Assembly: GCA_023053545.1 (NCBI GenBank)
Contig: JAKZAN010000004.1
Span: 8,308,001-8,372,000, forward strand
Origin: Lepidurus packardi
Lineage: Eukaryota; Arthropoda; Branchiopoda; Notostraca; Triopsidae
Reading direction: 5' to 3'
DNA length: 64,000 nt
Program-made: the position numbers and the translations under genes
Notes under the pieces: generated by a model
Database searches by the model: none
The model's input: only the letters and a program-made list of their open reading frames with translations
What the model was told of the DNA's origin: nothing
Part shown: in pieces, positions 1 through 13,953 of the stretch
Position numbering within the stretch: position 1 is the stretch's first letter
Layout: each line of letters begins with the position of its first letter

Positions 1-615
1 CAAACGAGAAACCCCACACAACACGTACAGCAGAGGGTAAAGCAAAAGAGAAAAAAAATCAGTTGAATGGTTCTCAAAGACAAGCAGACGCAAGACGAGA
101 AGAAGGGAAAAACTAAAGGACCGCGTCCCCCCAAACTTCTAAAATGAAGCTTTATTGTGCCTCTAAAGGGAGGCGATATCAAAGAAAACTTTCAGCCCTG
201 TAGTTTTTCTCTCTCTTAGGACGAGGTTAACCATCCATGTGTTTTAATTTCCAACTCCTTTAGTCTTAGGGTGTAGAACAGCAACAAAAAAGGCGCCAAG
301 AAAGGATCAAAAAGTTATCTCCACCGAAAGTGCTGCTTCCAGGCCGGAATAAGAATTAGCGCATACTTTTGCCCATGTTCGCCTAAGTTGAAAACGTTTT
401 CGGGTTCATCGGGTAGATCCCTTGCCATCTTATTAGTTGGCTTGATTTCTCAGAAGAGCATAAACCGTAAAATCTCTTTGGATCGAGCGGAACAGTAATG
501 TTGGTAATTACGAAAGAGAAAACAATAGGAGAAATTGCCGCTTGGGTATAGATGTTCTGAGAGCGGGGTCAATAAAACGGGCACAAGTGTCTCCGCGACC
601 TTAAAATGTACACAC

Positions 616-3600
616 TTACCGAGATCGATGTTCGACATCGGACGAGGACAAATCGGACGGCATTCGTCGAAGCATCGCCGGGGAGGCTGTGGCAGAATGC
701 GACCCTATGGAAACGCTCCCAAAGGACTCGTGACCGGGCGACGGCGTATTCAAATGTGACTGTTGTAGCTCCGGCACTTGAGAAACGCCGCCAGTGCCGG
801 TGAAATCTGCACTCAGTAAATCGGGACGACGTTTGCCACCATTCAAGCCGGCCATACTGCCTCGGGATCTCCGTGCCCAGGACCGATCCAATGAGCCATA
901 ACCGTCCACTTAAAAAAAGGACACCAAATGTCTTATACATTCAGCAACAATACGAAAACAGCATCTCGAGGTACAAAAGCTAACAGAAAAGAGGAGACGC
1001 AAAATGTCTCTCGCTTACTGATATTGCCCGTAGATTTGCGTTCACGTGAACCATCGTGACCTGCAGCACGCAAGTAGTCCATGAGCGACGCTTCATCTTC
1101 CTCGGATGGCACTCGGCTTCGACGTCGACGTAGTGTGCCATTGGGAGTCACATCCTCTGTAAAAGGACAACCCAGGCAGAGAAAAATATAAGCCACCCGC
1201 CCCAAGATCAGATTATTCCGCCATGAGACATATAGGTAAAGGTGAAAGGAGGGAGAGACTCGGAGCATAAATGACCTCGAAAATGACTCTAAAATTTTCT
1301 TTACCGGGGAGCATCAAAGACTCTTCGCGATTAAGTGACGCATTCAGGTCGGTGTTGGCGGCGGCAGCAACGGCCGCCGAGGGGTTCGAAAAGGAGCCAA
1401 GTCTTCGCCGGCTGAAGCGTGGGGAGCTCATCACAGCAGATTCGTCTTCAGAGCCAATTCCATTAGGAAGGTCCAAAGTGCTTTTCTTGCCTTTACGGCC
1501 CTATTTCACCACACGCATAGCACTTTTTATTGAAACAATCCCAGAAACGAAGAGGAGACAGAAAGAAAGAGCAAGAGAAAGAGGGAAAACTTATCTCTTA
1601 CCTTGTAGTCTTTGTCGCCGTTCTTCCGCATCTGGAAACCGGTGCGAATGTCGAAGAGCAAGGAATCCATAACATTGTTCTCCGATTCGGAACCGCTAAA
1701 AGAGCCTTGTTGCCCTGCTCGCCGGCCCCAATAGGATTACATTAGACAATATAGGAGAGTTTTAAATTAGCTTAAAACGGGAACAAGATCGGGGTAGTTT
1801 ACATAGGGTGAAGTCGTGCGAAACCGCGAGAGAAGAAATAATTAAGTGAAAAGCAGATTTCGTACCTGAACTCTGTCGTCGTTTCAGGGCAAGCTGGTCT
1901 TCGCGTTGTTTACGACGCATATCAGCCACTGCTTCTTGTTGGCGTCGGCGTTCGTTTTCGACCACGGCTTGGCGGAAACGTTGGCAAAAGCTAGCAAAAA
2001 GTTTAAAGCACTCCTCCAACTTGAAGTTGTCTGCTTCCTCGCAGAAGAAGTGGGCCAAATCCAGTCGGACACGCTCCAATTCTTCCAAATCTTCCAGCAA
2101 TACCGACACTTCGCTGCTTGCCATCTGATACACGATTACGACCGGTAAGATTTACTCTTTTCTTTTGGGCCAAGGAAAAAAATCCCTGGGAGCTCTATTC
2201 TAAAACTTTGGGGCTCTTCATCTGTCTCTTACCTTTAAAAAATCACCCATCTGGCTCCGAATATCGCTTTGCGTGCTAGGCTGTTCGATATGCGAATGTA
2301 ATCGCTTAATCCGGGAATCCAAGGCGACCACTTCATTGCGGAGCTGATCTACAGTGGTTCTGACGTGACATGGCATCATTTGATCAAGCAGAGAAAGAGT
2401 TGAAAAGATGAAAAGGATAAAGAAATTTGCATTAGAGAATTCATAGCGGGTCCTTGACAATGTCTTCTGTTTTTTCCCCTTCTTTCTAACAGAACTCACT
2501 TGGTAGCTTCATCCAATACTGCCATTTCTTCCGGCATCTTGAGCAAACTTTTGTCCTTTTTCTCGGCTTGCTGTGTGAAAATGAAAAGCCGTTACGTTCT
2601 TTGCTCTCAAATCTTGGAGGACAAGGCTTATAGCCACCAAGAAAGGAACTTTGTCTTGGCAAATAGTGAAACAAACCATAGCAAATCTAGCTTCTACTGA
2701 AATTTTTTTCAACATAGGCAATGTGATTAATTAAACTACTAAAGAGAAGGGAATTCGAGAAAATGAGGATTAGATGTTTTTCTGGTGTCACAAACGTATC
2801 ACTCCACGGCAGCCGAACGCTCTGTTTACTGCTTTACGGATGGACGTACACAGTAAACCAAGCGCCAAGCGCCGCCACGACACGTCTGTGTCGTCATAAC
2901 CAGAAATTTGAATGCCAATAACTCGTGAATGGCTGTTCAACAAAAGTTCAAATAAATTACTCGTTCTTAAAGTAATGTAGACTGCAAGTATCCATCAAAA
3001 TCTGAGCTCGTAGTGATTAGTGATTTGGGTGGCTATTTTCCTTTTCAAGACAAATCAAGAATGTCTACAGTGGGAGAACTTACCAAGGCAACGTAGTGGA
3101 TTAAATTCATGCCTGGTTTGTTGGCACGGATGTCAGTCAGCTTCTGCAAAGAAGCTAGTTTCACGCCAGCAGCATTACCGGCATAACCTCCCTAGCAAAT
3201 TCCAGTTAATCACATTATACAATCTCCATACCCTCCCCCAAAAGTGTAACTATTAATAAAGCTCTCCAAAATGAATTACCGAGTTCAGGAAATTGCCTGC
3301 CACGACTACCATGTACAAAATGTCCTGCAAATGCCGGTTTTCCTTTAATTCTATGTAAAGGAAAGGCTTACTATTAGATACTGTTTCTCACTTTCAAAAT
3401 GCAGTAAATTTCAAAAGACCATTAGCATTTTTTTAAGTACGCATTTCTTTTTTTTTCTCTATTCCTTGGTGCACAGTTCAACCGAAATAGATACCTTGGG
3501 CAACCATAATCATGGCATTGATGGAAGGTTCCAAGTATCCCATATTGGCAGCAAATTCTTCTTTGAGCAGCATAGCTTCAATACGCAATTTATAACTGTA

Positions 3601-6600
3601 AACCAAGAAAAAGTAAACCAACCAGAATCAGAATCGTTACTGTCTCTTCCCACGCATGAGAGTACAGAAATATAGGAGTAAAAATATGAAAGAAGATTAC
3701 TTGGGAATATCCGATAATTGAAGAAGAAACTTTTCTGCGTTTCCTAAGCGTGTGCGGTCACCGTCAAAGGCTCGTAACATCTCCACCTCATCATTACTGG
3801 GCAATATCTTCAGCAAACCTTTCAATTTCTCAGTGCCTATATCGTCGTGGGCTCCTTCACGGATCAATTCCACTATGTCTCCGTTACTACTACGGAATTG
3901 CTTCAAGAAAATGTTGATATTCAAGCTGCGTTTGCCATCGAGTAGAGTAACCTATTAAAACCCAGAAAGTCATAAAATAAAAAAAAAAACTTCTACATGT
4001 TGATCCTTTCAAGAGATTCAAGTTTGCGACGTTACCTCAGTGGGTTCTTTCCGTTTTCGTTCCGAATCTGGCGTGCCAGGTAGATTAGTAGCCTTATTAG
4101 CATTGGTGGAAGAAGGAGGCGCCATGTTTTGTTGACAGAAAAGTCCTTCCATTTCAGCCCAATCCATATCGGCCATCGGTGAAGTCTCATGTGACTTGGC
4201 CACCATTGTCCAAATATTGTTTTTACCCACCACCTACACGATTTCCATCCAAAAAAGGGATCCAAACCATGAGTCTGGGAAACTTTAGCAGCGGGATGGG
4301 AAAGTTTAATTTTACCTTATTATTAGGCAATTTGGCCCAGTTGAGTGTTTTCATTTTGGCTTTGGGTTTAGGAATCTCTTGTTGCGGCAGCTTAATTTTC
4401 TCCACGTCCAAATCAAGTCGGTTTGATGGAATCATGGGAGGCGGTGGTCCTAATAATGGAGGAGGTGGAGGTCCTGATGGTAAGCCTGGAGGTGGCGGAG
4501 GAGGAGGTGGCATACCTAAAACGTCAAGTATTATTTTAAAGGAAAATATGATTAAAATGTTTTAGATTATTTAATTAAAATTTAAGATTAAAAAAAACAA
4601 CCTGGTGGGGGAGGGGGTGGGGGTGGTCCATTTTTCGACGCGAGACTGAAGGGTGGAGGCGGAGGTGGCGGAGGCGGACAATTGGTTAGAGTAGGGGACA
4701 GTAAAGCAGCTGGAGTGTTTGATCCTGGCGGCGATAGAGTTAAATTCATGGATTGCTTGCGTGAGCGACTATCGTCACGATGACAGGAGCAGAAGCACTT
4801 CCCCCCTTCGGTGCCTGTCTTGAGTTTCGTCAGGGACCGAGCATGAGAAGGACTTCGTAATAAGCGAGCTGATTCCTCTTTCGATTCTAATAATGTCGCT
4901 CGATGCACCAGTGTCTCAGCTGTGTCCCACATCAAATCCGATACAGCCTCTTTGGGATCTATGCGTAACAAATGTTGCAGGAGGCTGAGATACGGAATTT
5001 CCTGAGGTGTGTCTGCCACCTGTTTCCGTACAAAATAAAGCCTGCATTAATAACCACGCGAAGTGATCCATCACTTTTCCTCTTTCTCTCTCTCTTCTGA
5101 TTTTCTCGCTTTTTCTTACAATTTTAAAAGACTTGGGCCAACGGAAAAAGAAGAATATGGGTAGTACCTGACGTAAAATGGCGTAGAACACATCCAAATG
5201 AGAATTAATATCCACACCTTCGGGTCCTTGTAACTGAGATTCATCACTCTCGCGTTGTTCGTCGAACACGTCTAACTGAACGGCTAAATCTGGATCTACG
5301 TTCGCTTCTTTCCTGGAAAATGAACATTCGTGGATATTTTTTTAATATTTGTTTATTATCCATTTCCGTATTAATTTTTTTTTAAATATTATTTAATATC
5401 CATTTACGGATAATTCGTGTGATGTAAGAAAAGCTTGTTTACCTGAGTTCATTGATGGCATTGAGAAGCTTGAGACCTGCCACGTTCATTTTTTTTATTG
5501 TATAGAAAAACGAGAGATAAAAAATAAAGAATTAATTTCAGGGTGAGATAAAACGTCAACTCCCTAAAGTCATTAATCGACGAGTTTTCTTGTCTCGTTG
5601 CCATGTTCAACATCCCTATACTCCATGAGATTGCTTATATATTCCGTGGAAGGGGAGTCGAAAAAAGGGGAAGGTTATCAGATGACGACGAAATGCACAC
5701 CTTGTGCATATGAAATGAGCCCAAGATGCTGGCATTTAATTGGACAACTCCCTTTTTACATCTTTTTGTGTCTTAAATTCTCATCTCTCTCTCCCCCCTT
5801 TTTTCTCAACGCTGGGCTTTCGGGCTTCTTCCTGCTTACTTATTTGTGTAACGTTTACAGCCAAGACAGAGACCTTGCCAATGCTAATCATTTGCATAAG
5901 ACAAGTCGCTATGGATGTGGATGTCCAATGCAACGAAAGGAGTTGGATAAAATAAGAAATAAAATAAGAATAAAATGAAAACCGCTCCGAACTTTTAAAA
6001 AAATCGTCACCCATTACCATGCATGAAACAACAAGGCAGCAACGAGACTTTTATGCAAATTAAGCTAGATTTATTTCCCTGAACCAAACTCGTCGTCTTT
6101 TTTTCTTTTCGTTTTTTAAGAAAAATAAATAAACAAAAAGGAGGTTTTTATTTGTTTACTTTTTTCTATTTACGTATTTACCTATGAATTCATTACGAAT
6201 CCTGATCCTGTCCTTGAGTTGGGGCGTGGAGATAATAATGCAGTTGATGAATGCTACCAAAGCTGTCCTGTACTCCACACTGGGGGCCTTCTGAAGTTCC
6301 GAGACCACCACGCGGAATCGATAACGTTCGCCTTTCAGGTTCTGTAGTCCAACAGTCAAATATAATAGGAAGGTTTATTTTTATTTATTTATTTTCTAAC
6401 AGTGAATAGGGGACATGTAACAATCATAGCCCTTCCAGGTGTCTATCTCCCCTTACGGTCGACAAGTTTATTGTTTTCAAAGCGCTGTATATAATACAAA
6501 TGACAGTTCCCAAAACCGCTAAAGGTGACGACAGGGTATGTAGTTTGAAAGCTATGTCACAAATTACCGGGGCTGCCTAAAGCAAGTTTCCCGTTGAACT

Positions 6601-8051
6601 GGCCTATTTCACCATGCTAATGGAGCATTTGAGGGGGGTGGGGTGTAGAGAGAACCGTTCTTACTTATGAATGAAGCAGGGAAGTCTCGCTTTCTCCTTC
6701 TCTCTGCTATTTTACTGCCATTCTACATTATAGCATGGCTATGAAACGGTTCTTAACTTGTAACCCCCCCCCCCCCCCCCCCCCCCCCCGATCATATAAC
6801 TTTGAATGCGCCTTCTTGGAAGCAAAGCATAACGGGCTGTGACAAAACATATATAAAGCGTATAACCGTCGGAACTGCGGACACTCACGAGGTTTATATT
6901 TGACGGACATTTCAACGGTGGTATTCTATATCCTTCTAATTTATGGATGTCGGACAACTTACCTTGTAGTATTCTATCGCATCCAACGTACGAGCGTATC
7001 CATCTACGCTGTACACGCACAAAGCTGAAAGTAGCTCGAAAACTTGCTTCTTCACCGTCAGATTGTTCGTGTCCAAGGCTGTTTACGGGGAAAAACAAAT
7101 GAAATTATTTTTTTTTGGTTTAAAAAAAAAAGAAAGAAAAACAAAAAGCGAAAATATATACAGGAGTCCAGGCACATATAAAGTGGGGATGTTTATACAG
7201 CGTTCTTAAGAAGCCTGATATGTATCCTTTTTACTTCTATAAAAAGCTAACTAGAAGACGGGTTATTGTATACTTAATTTGATGCAGTAAATCAGCGCGG
7301 CGTTGGCCTTTTTTTGCATATGCGCAGTGTCTTTTCGGGGCTAGAATTGTCGACGGTGTCGGCTCAAGTGGGGCAAATATAGAGAAAGCTAAACTTTCCT
7401 TGTCTCATAAAGCACCAGCTTTTGCCTCGATTTGGGGCTCCCCGGAAGAGAGAAGAGAGGGAGATATCGGACATGCCAATTTCATTCTCGTTCGTTGTTG
7501 CTGTTATATGTAAAGAAGTTTCAAGAGAAGAGTGGCCTATTTTGGCGATAAAACCCCTCCCTGTGTTTCCCTGATAAAACACGACCCGAAGAAAAAGAAA
7601 GTATGGCATTTTTTGGGATGATGAAGTTCTTGTTGCAAGCAGAGCGGAAGGGAGGAGATGCCAAAAGAAAGTGTTTATTTGCGTCTTTTCGGAATGAGGA
7701 AGAAGCGTTTGACAGTACTATGTCAAGGTAACTTGAACTCGGATTCGTGATGGTAATGTTTTAATGTGCCAATACCGCCAATTATATCCTCCCGGAGATT
7801 TTCCAAGTCAGCACAATCATAACCGGATTGACTTTTCCGATTCTTGTTTTATTCTTTTGTGAAATGCAATGAGCAGAGCAGAGCCCTCTTGCTTATGCAC
7901 TTTCAGTACGAATACCGGCGTATGACGTCATGACACGGAGACCGGTACACTGGCGGTCTGATTGAACTGATAAAAAGCTTTTACCTGACGCTAGTTTGCT
8001 GGTATACTCTTTATTCTCGACGATGTAGTCCAACCCAATTCGGGAATCCAT
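616..8051 (-). CDS. form3: INF2/formin-3-type formin (FH3-FH1-FH2-DAD), 19 exons
   Basis: Actin-nucleating and elongating formin acting in the cytoplasm. Exons (minus order): 7985-8051, 6963-7078, 6182-6341, 5443-5476, 5168-5312, 4602-5019, 4316-4515, 4036-4233, 3701-3951, 3495-3595, 3280-3350, 3084-3191, 2500-2570, 2233-2359, 1866-2124, 1602-1714, 1305-1500, 1019-1156, 616-908. They sum to 3066 nt, 1021 aa, with every junction in frame. The GBD/FH3 part carries [10 protein letters not shown] and [17 protein letters not shown]1 is two proline runs in the 4602-5019 and 4316-4515 exons. FH2 opens with [10 protein letters not shown] and includes [14 protein letters not shown] and [16 protein letters not shown]-like [15 protein letters not shown] and a basic tail follow. 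The [24 protein letters not shown] segment favours INF2/form3 over FMNL. The ATG at 8051 has a good context and an in-frame stop 45 nt upstream, but family members have about 100 more N-terminal residues, so upstream exons or a short isoform are possible. The TAA at 616 overlaps a possible donor, so a further 3' exon cannot be excluded. Confidence 0.85.
6764..6789. repeat. Homopolymer (C)26 tract
   Basis: Twenty-six consecutive C on the plus strand, so G26 on the sense strand of the formin gene. It lies in the intron between the 6182-6341 and 6963-7078 exons. Confidence 0.95.
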
Positions 8052-11000
8052 GGTTGACGACTTGAAGTTGCTTGAGGATGTTGGGCTTCAATACACTCCG
8101 CACTTTGTTTTAATTCTTTTTTAAAAATTTTTGAATGACTTTTTTCTGTTTTGCTGTATTAGCAAAGTCAAGTACTAAGATAGAATGAAAGTGGGCACTT
8201 CGCGAAGCCTTTTAATTTAACAAATTGAAGGGGCATTGGCTTTTTTCCCTGTCTTGCTGTGCAAGCCAATGTCACCGAAAACAGCAGAACTTGAAATATT
8301 GACCTAAAGCACCCTAAAAGTGTCCCTTTCATTTGCTGCAGCCCAAGCAAATATGGGTTATTTGCACTGACGAATTCCGTCGCAATTGCACTTCGGGCAC
8401 TTGAAAATGTCAGCACAGATCCGGGACTTAGAATAGGACGTCTTTCACTTCCCCTTTTTTTATCTGACACTGTTGCGCACTTGAGTATGTTTGAGTTCCT
8501 TTAACAGAATAAACTCTTATTCCTAAAGAATACGGAATTTATCTCTCACAGCATTTTTTAAATTTTCTTTTAAATTGGCAGCCACTTTGAGTTCTTCTGA
8601 CGTTTTTCTCAAGACGGTTGAATTTTTTGCGAAAGGCCAGGAAAATTTAATTTTCTTCACATATTGCCTTAATGGGATGGCAATCTTGTTGGATGAGTTC
8701 CCGGTCCCAAATAGCGTAGACCAAGACTCCAGTTGTTGTCCACCGTAGTAGTCTCAATCGCCCGCACCCAAGCTGGGAATCTCTAGCTCTGCTCGATGGA
8801 GAAAAGAAAAAATGACTGACATTAAAAACTCGTATATACACTTATAGCTTATGCGCGCTTCACGTGGTTTCGAAAAACACTGATATGCTTAAGCGATTGT
8901 CCCATTCGGGTCATGTCAGAGTTAGGAAATGAAAGTGTGTGAGGGTCACATACCACATGGCCTCAGCATTGCAGCTTTGGCATGATGGGTATATGAAAGC
9001 TGTTAAGACGTTCACGGTACCAGCCGCTTCATTTAACTATTTATAACTTGATGAGTTTTTGCAATAAAAAGGCCCAAAAAATTCCTTTCCGTCGTTCAAG
9101 TTGTGAAGAAGCTTCACTAATTTTCTGAAATATTTTAACCCACAATTAAGACTTTAATTAAATGAAAGAGGTTCCAGGTGTCTCTCGTCTTGGCTCCGGT
9201 ACAAAGGTCTATGCGGCGCCAACCGCAACCCCTGTAATATATGCGGAGTAACCCTGAACTACATTAAAGAAAAAAAGCCTTTCCATCTCTTTATGTGCTG
9301 ATGAAAGAAACTCTCACTTTCTTTGACTTTAATATTACAAGTTTCCCAGGAATGGTTTTAGGTTGAGGCCTAAAGCCCAAAGGTCAGGAAGATGCATCCT
9401 CTTTTGGTAAAATCTCACTTAAGCTTTTTTAAAAAAGACGTTCCATTTTTTTTATTTCTTTTATGGGGACAAGAAACAGAAAAACTGAAAAATTCAAACT
9501 GAAGGACGTCACAAGTATCGTTTTCGAACTTAAATCTTATAAGCACCACTTCATGTTAAGAAGCCATACTAAAAACCCACACCCAAATTGGCGTACGCAA
9601 TATTCCTTGGCACATGGGAAGTGATTGCAGAGATACTTCAATATTCGCCAAAACGTTATTTACTATCAAACAGGTTTTTACCCAACTCTCCGAAGCCACT
9701 CAGAAAGTCTAAAATCTTTGACGTCTCCCCACCCAGGATTGCGTCTTCGGCTTCTACGATATGTAAGTATAGCAATGGGAGAATTTTTATCGAATCTTTA
9801 TTTATTTTTTGTTGGGAAAACTATTAGTCGTAGCGAATTCATAATTTTTGGATGAAACGTCTTAATACTCTGGCTGTCATCCTCCTAAGCGACGATGTGG
9901 TCGAACTGATAGGAACGTTTAGAAAACTGAAAAAGTCAACATGTGTTATGCGTGAAAATTGGGAGACCTGGGGGGGATGGAGATTTCTTGCAAATGGTCT
10001 TGTGGGTTGGAAGAGAGCATAAAGGCCTGGCCTTCTTCTCATGCTGGCAGGATTCTGTCGTGTCTGGCATGGCCAAGTGAGCTAACGCTCTAAGGTACAA
10101 CAATAAAGGAGAAAAGACAGGTGGAAAAAGCCCAACTGCTCTCTCGCATAGACACCTTCTTTATCCGTTTTAGGTTAAAGGAATGATGATGAGAGGGGTG
10201 GGGGAGATCCTAAACCCACGGAAAGAGAGAGTGTGAAAAGTGAAGACGAATAGACTACGGGTGAAGATGTTCCAGCGGGGGTTTTTGAGTCATCTCAATT
10301 TTTACTTGGAAACGTTGAAACTTACTTGAGCTGTATGTATCTGTGGAATAAAACAAGAAAGCAAGGCTCGTCTGGGGGGAACCTTGTTAGAAGGAAACGT
10401 AATCTCCGGTAGTCATGATGGATAGTCTCTTGAGCTCTCTCACTCTCCCTCTCCTCTTTGGTGGGCAGAGCAGGATTGAGCTATCATTTAGCAAGAGTTT
10501 ATCACTGAACAAGGAAAAGGACCCGTTTAAAAACTAGTAGTAGCTAGTCTTATTTAGTCTTTTAGAACTGTTCAAAGTGATGGGAAACCGAAAAAGCGTT
10601 GGAGACAACGTTTTAACTCAAAGTTGTTTGTCAAAGCTGGTTTTGGGCTAAGTCGTACCGAGGGAAAAAGTGGGAGAGCATAATGGGACTGAGGCTTTTT
10701 TTTTTTAATAAGTTCTTTATGACAGCCTGAATCGGGCTAGGTCATGACCCTTTTTGCTTTGTTATTTGAATAGTCTTCTTTTTTCTCCTTTTATCTCGAT
10801 CTCGAGGTTCAAAACGGAAACCTTTTATTTTTTGTCATGACCAAGTCCGGAAGTTGTAATATTGGACAGGAAAAATCTCGGGCGATCTCTGTACACCCCG
10901 GATACAGTTACACGGTTTTCCATTTTTTGTAAACAATTTTGTAAACACAGTACAAGATTAAGTGCACCAAACACTTATTGTTGCTGCGCATAATTGTGCA

Positions 11001-13953
11001 ATAGCCTCTTTCGTTTCTTTTTCGCTCGGGGAAATCCTAACCCGGACTTGGATGCAGTTTAGATTCCTACGTGATGGAATTGAGATGCTACTGATTGAGA
11101 TACCATCACCCTTTTTAAACGCCTGAGTGTCACGTGACTTTCCTGTAGACCATTTTGACAGCGTTTTATCAACAGAAAACGAAAGTGATGTATGAAACTG
11201 CAAAATAGGAGGTGTTTTGTAGCTTACCCCATAGTTCCCAACCGAAGTAATCCGCTATAAAGGGTCCTTACACAAGCTAGTACTTCTTGTTGTTTTTTTG
11301 TGGTGAAGAAAATCGTGTTCTGAGGGTCCCACGGCAATTACGCAAGGATTTTAACTTTGGAGGGGAATTGTAGTCCAGGTAAAAGACGCAGTAGTACACT
11401 AGCACGGTCTTTTCACGACTGCTGGGATTTGGGCTGGGCCCGGTAAAAGTCAAAGTGCCAAGTTTAGTTGGAGGATGTAGGATGGATACAGGAGAACCAC
11501 CCCGAGTCCGAGGTTTTCACCTGTGAGATGAGTGTTACGCTCGCGTGGTGCAGTTCGTTCGCTGGGCCCCACCTTGTAGGTTACCTGCTGCTGACGGGGT
11601 ACCCGGTTCTCCTCCTCCTCTCCCCAAACATGTTCAAAAACCTCCTCTCTTTCTGTCTCTCTCTCCGTCTTGCATTATCCATATGCACAACACATATAAG
11701 CTCGAATTTTCGGTTTGGAAGAGCGCTCTTTTGACTACCCACGATGTTATGGGCTTTACGCTGGCAGGGATGCCCATTTTACCTGTTGCGCGTTTGTTGC
11801 TGAACTAGGCTCATTTGCATGCAATGTTACTCGTTGCTGTTGTAGCGGAGAGGATCAAGTTTTTACAATGTTAAATATACACGCATACACACACTAAAAA
11901 CACACACACACACACACTTGGGCTCCTTCGACTTGGCCAACGGTCTTGGCCAACTGGCGGACATGGAAACGGAGAGGGAGCCAAAGGAAATTGTGACAGA
12001 ACGGCTCATTTGTCAATTCATGGTGCGGGGTTTTTCCACTCAATTTTCAGCATGATTGCTACAAAAGGGAGGTGCTACTAAAAAAGGCATCGACAAAAGG
12101 AAAATGGGTAAGGAAATAGCTTTTCTTGGTTGCCTGTCGCTAATTGTCGCTACTTATATTACAAAGTAGTATATCTACGTACCGTCATCCGGTCGTGTGA
12201 GGACCACGTTCTGCAAGAGTTTTTTTCTTTTATTTTTTGCTTGCGAAAATCTGACGTAGTCACGAGGACTCATTTGCATACGACTTTAGCTTATAGTTCA
12301 AGAGAAGTCCCTATTGGCATTGCCAGCTTTCCCTTTCTGCTCGGTACCAAACTGAGAATTACGATTCTTCCATTCCCACATAACCATTATGGGGATCAGA
12401 GGCTGTTTCGCCTTACATGGCACGTAACCATGGCATCAAAGTCCAAAGCTTCGAGAACGCAGTAAAAAAAAAATAAAAGGCATTCCATTCCTGGATAGGT
12501 TCCTGAAGAAACCAATGACAATCTTGACGCAGAATTGGAAAAGGTCCTTATACATGCTTTGCCGTAATTGTCGCGTAACACGTTTTCAAGGTCATTAATA
12601 AACAAGACTGTGCATTAAAGATCCCGTGGAGCTTGAGCAAAGGGGAATTAAAAGCTGGGAGAATGAACGAAGGGAGACAGATGTCTTTCTTCGAATTTTA
12701 TTACATTAAAGTGCGCCATTGTTGTAACAAGCTGACGAAGGCCCTATTACATAATTGCTCTTGTGTTACGGGGACGAGTAAAGTCCACCCACGCCCCATC
12801 TCAAAAGGCCCTTTCCCATTCTGGTGCAGTTTCACAAAGCAACAGGCCTTCTTGGTACCCCCGCGAAAGGAAACATCACCATTTACTATGCGTTCGCTTG
12901 CTGTCATTTAGGTCGCAGCCTTGACTGCCTAGGTCAAAACCTTATATGCAGGTCTCTAAAGATGGCCTTTCTCGCCTTATCTATCTTCCCACACAAACTA
13001 GACACTACTCATATTCTATACTCCTTAATCACCCTTCTCAATCACACCAATGTCACCATCAATTAACCATCCGATTTCTTACCTGTATAGCGTTACCGGG
13101 TGGCATCCCGCTACTGTCACAGCTTCCGATAAGGCCAGTTTACATGTCAAATATCCAAAGCACTGACTAAGTTATATATAACGGATTCTGAATTAACTGT
13201 CTAGTAGCTACGTTTGGTATGTAGACATGCAGCTCGTTGCACAATCCAAGTTCGTCCAAAAGCGGAAAACACTTGGTTGAAGAATAATCAGTGGGCTCTT
13301 GTAGAGGCTCTTTACAGAAAAGTATTCGTTATCTAAATCTCAGGTAGATAAGTTGTATAGCCTTAACGGATGCTAAATGAATGTCTGAATATAAAGGCGG
13401 GTAAGCGAAAAACATTAAACTTATTCCGCCGTCCGTTAGATGGCGTTTGTAGTCCAAAACGATTTAAAACGCGTTCGCAACATTTTTCTGGTTGTTAACC
13501 AAACCATGGACGTTCCTAAGTGTATATTACCGAATTTTAGAGTTATATATCAAAATCTCAACTTTATCATTCAGGACTACTAGAAAAAACAGTGTTTTCA
13601 TTTTACCTTGTTTTTGTTGCAGCTCGAACTCGTTTGCCTAATGGCCAATTACCTTTAATTCAAGCTGTTCTCAGATGACCCAAACGTACCGTACTACCGT
13701 ATTCTCCTTTTCGCAAACATCGACTGCTGGGTCATCGTTTGACCCTAGTGGGTTGAGGCAATGGAGCCCGTCAAGGTCAAGCCTGGTTGTAGGGTTTTGT
13801 AGCCTTTGCTGCCCAGTTGCACCTTGTCCGGTCTCACGGAACAGTTCGTAGTGCCAAAAGTTGGGCAAGTTGGGGTTTAATAACACTACTACTTCGCTTG
13901 GGTTTTTAGTCATAGGAGATTCAAGCAAATTGACTTTATAGTGAAAGTTAACC
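8052..13953. other. Non-coding stretch between formin and peritrophin gene
   Basis: I find no exon with family similarity here. The open frames are short and lack conserved motifs or convincing splice partners. The missing N-terminal exons of the formin could lie here or beyond, but I could not recognise them. A (CA)n microsatellite sits at about 11880-11918. Confidence 0.5.
11880..11918. repeat. Imperfect (CA)n microsatellite
   Basis: A run of CA dinucleotides interrupted once by TAAAAA, in otherwise featureless intergenic sequence. Confidence 0.85.

Noticed and set aside
345..440. Possible last formin exon encoding MARDLPDEPENVFNLG
   Set aside because: No acceptor gives the right phase from the 620 donor, so it is not supported.
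1602..1695. Formin exon starting at the TTTTAG acceptor (1695)
   Set aside because: It puts the DAD in the wrong frame; the GAGCAG acceptor at 1714 restores [10 protein letters not shown].
3280..3324. 45-nt formin exon beginning at GACATT
   Set aside because: Phase does not fit; the ACATAG acceptor at 3350 gives [14 protein letters not shown], in frame and family-like.
8647..8841. Open frame with GRLRLLRWTTTGVLVYAIWD
   Set aside because: Looks faintly like coding sequence but matches no family I know and has no splice partner.
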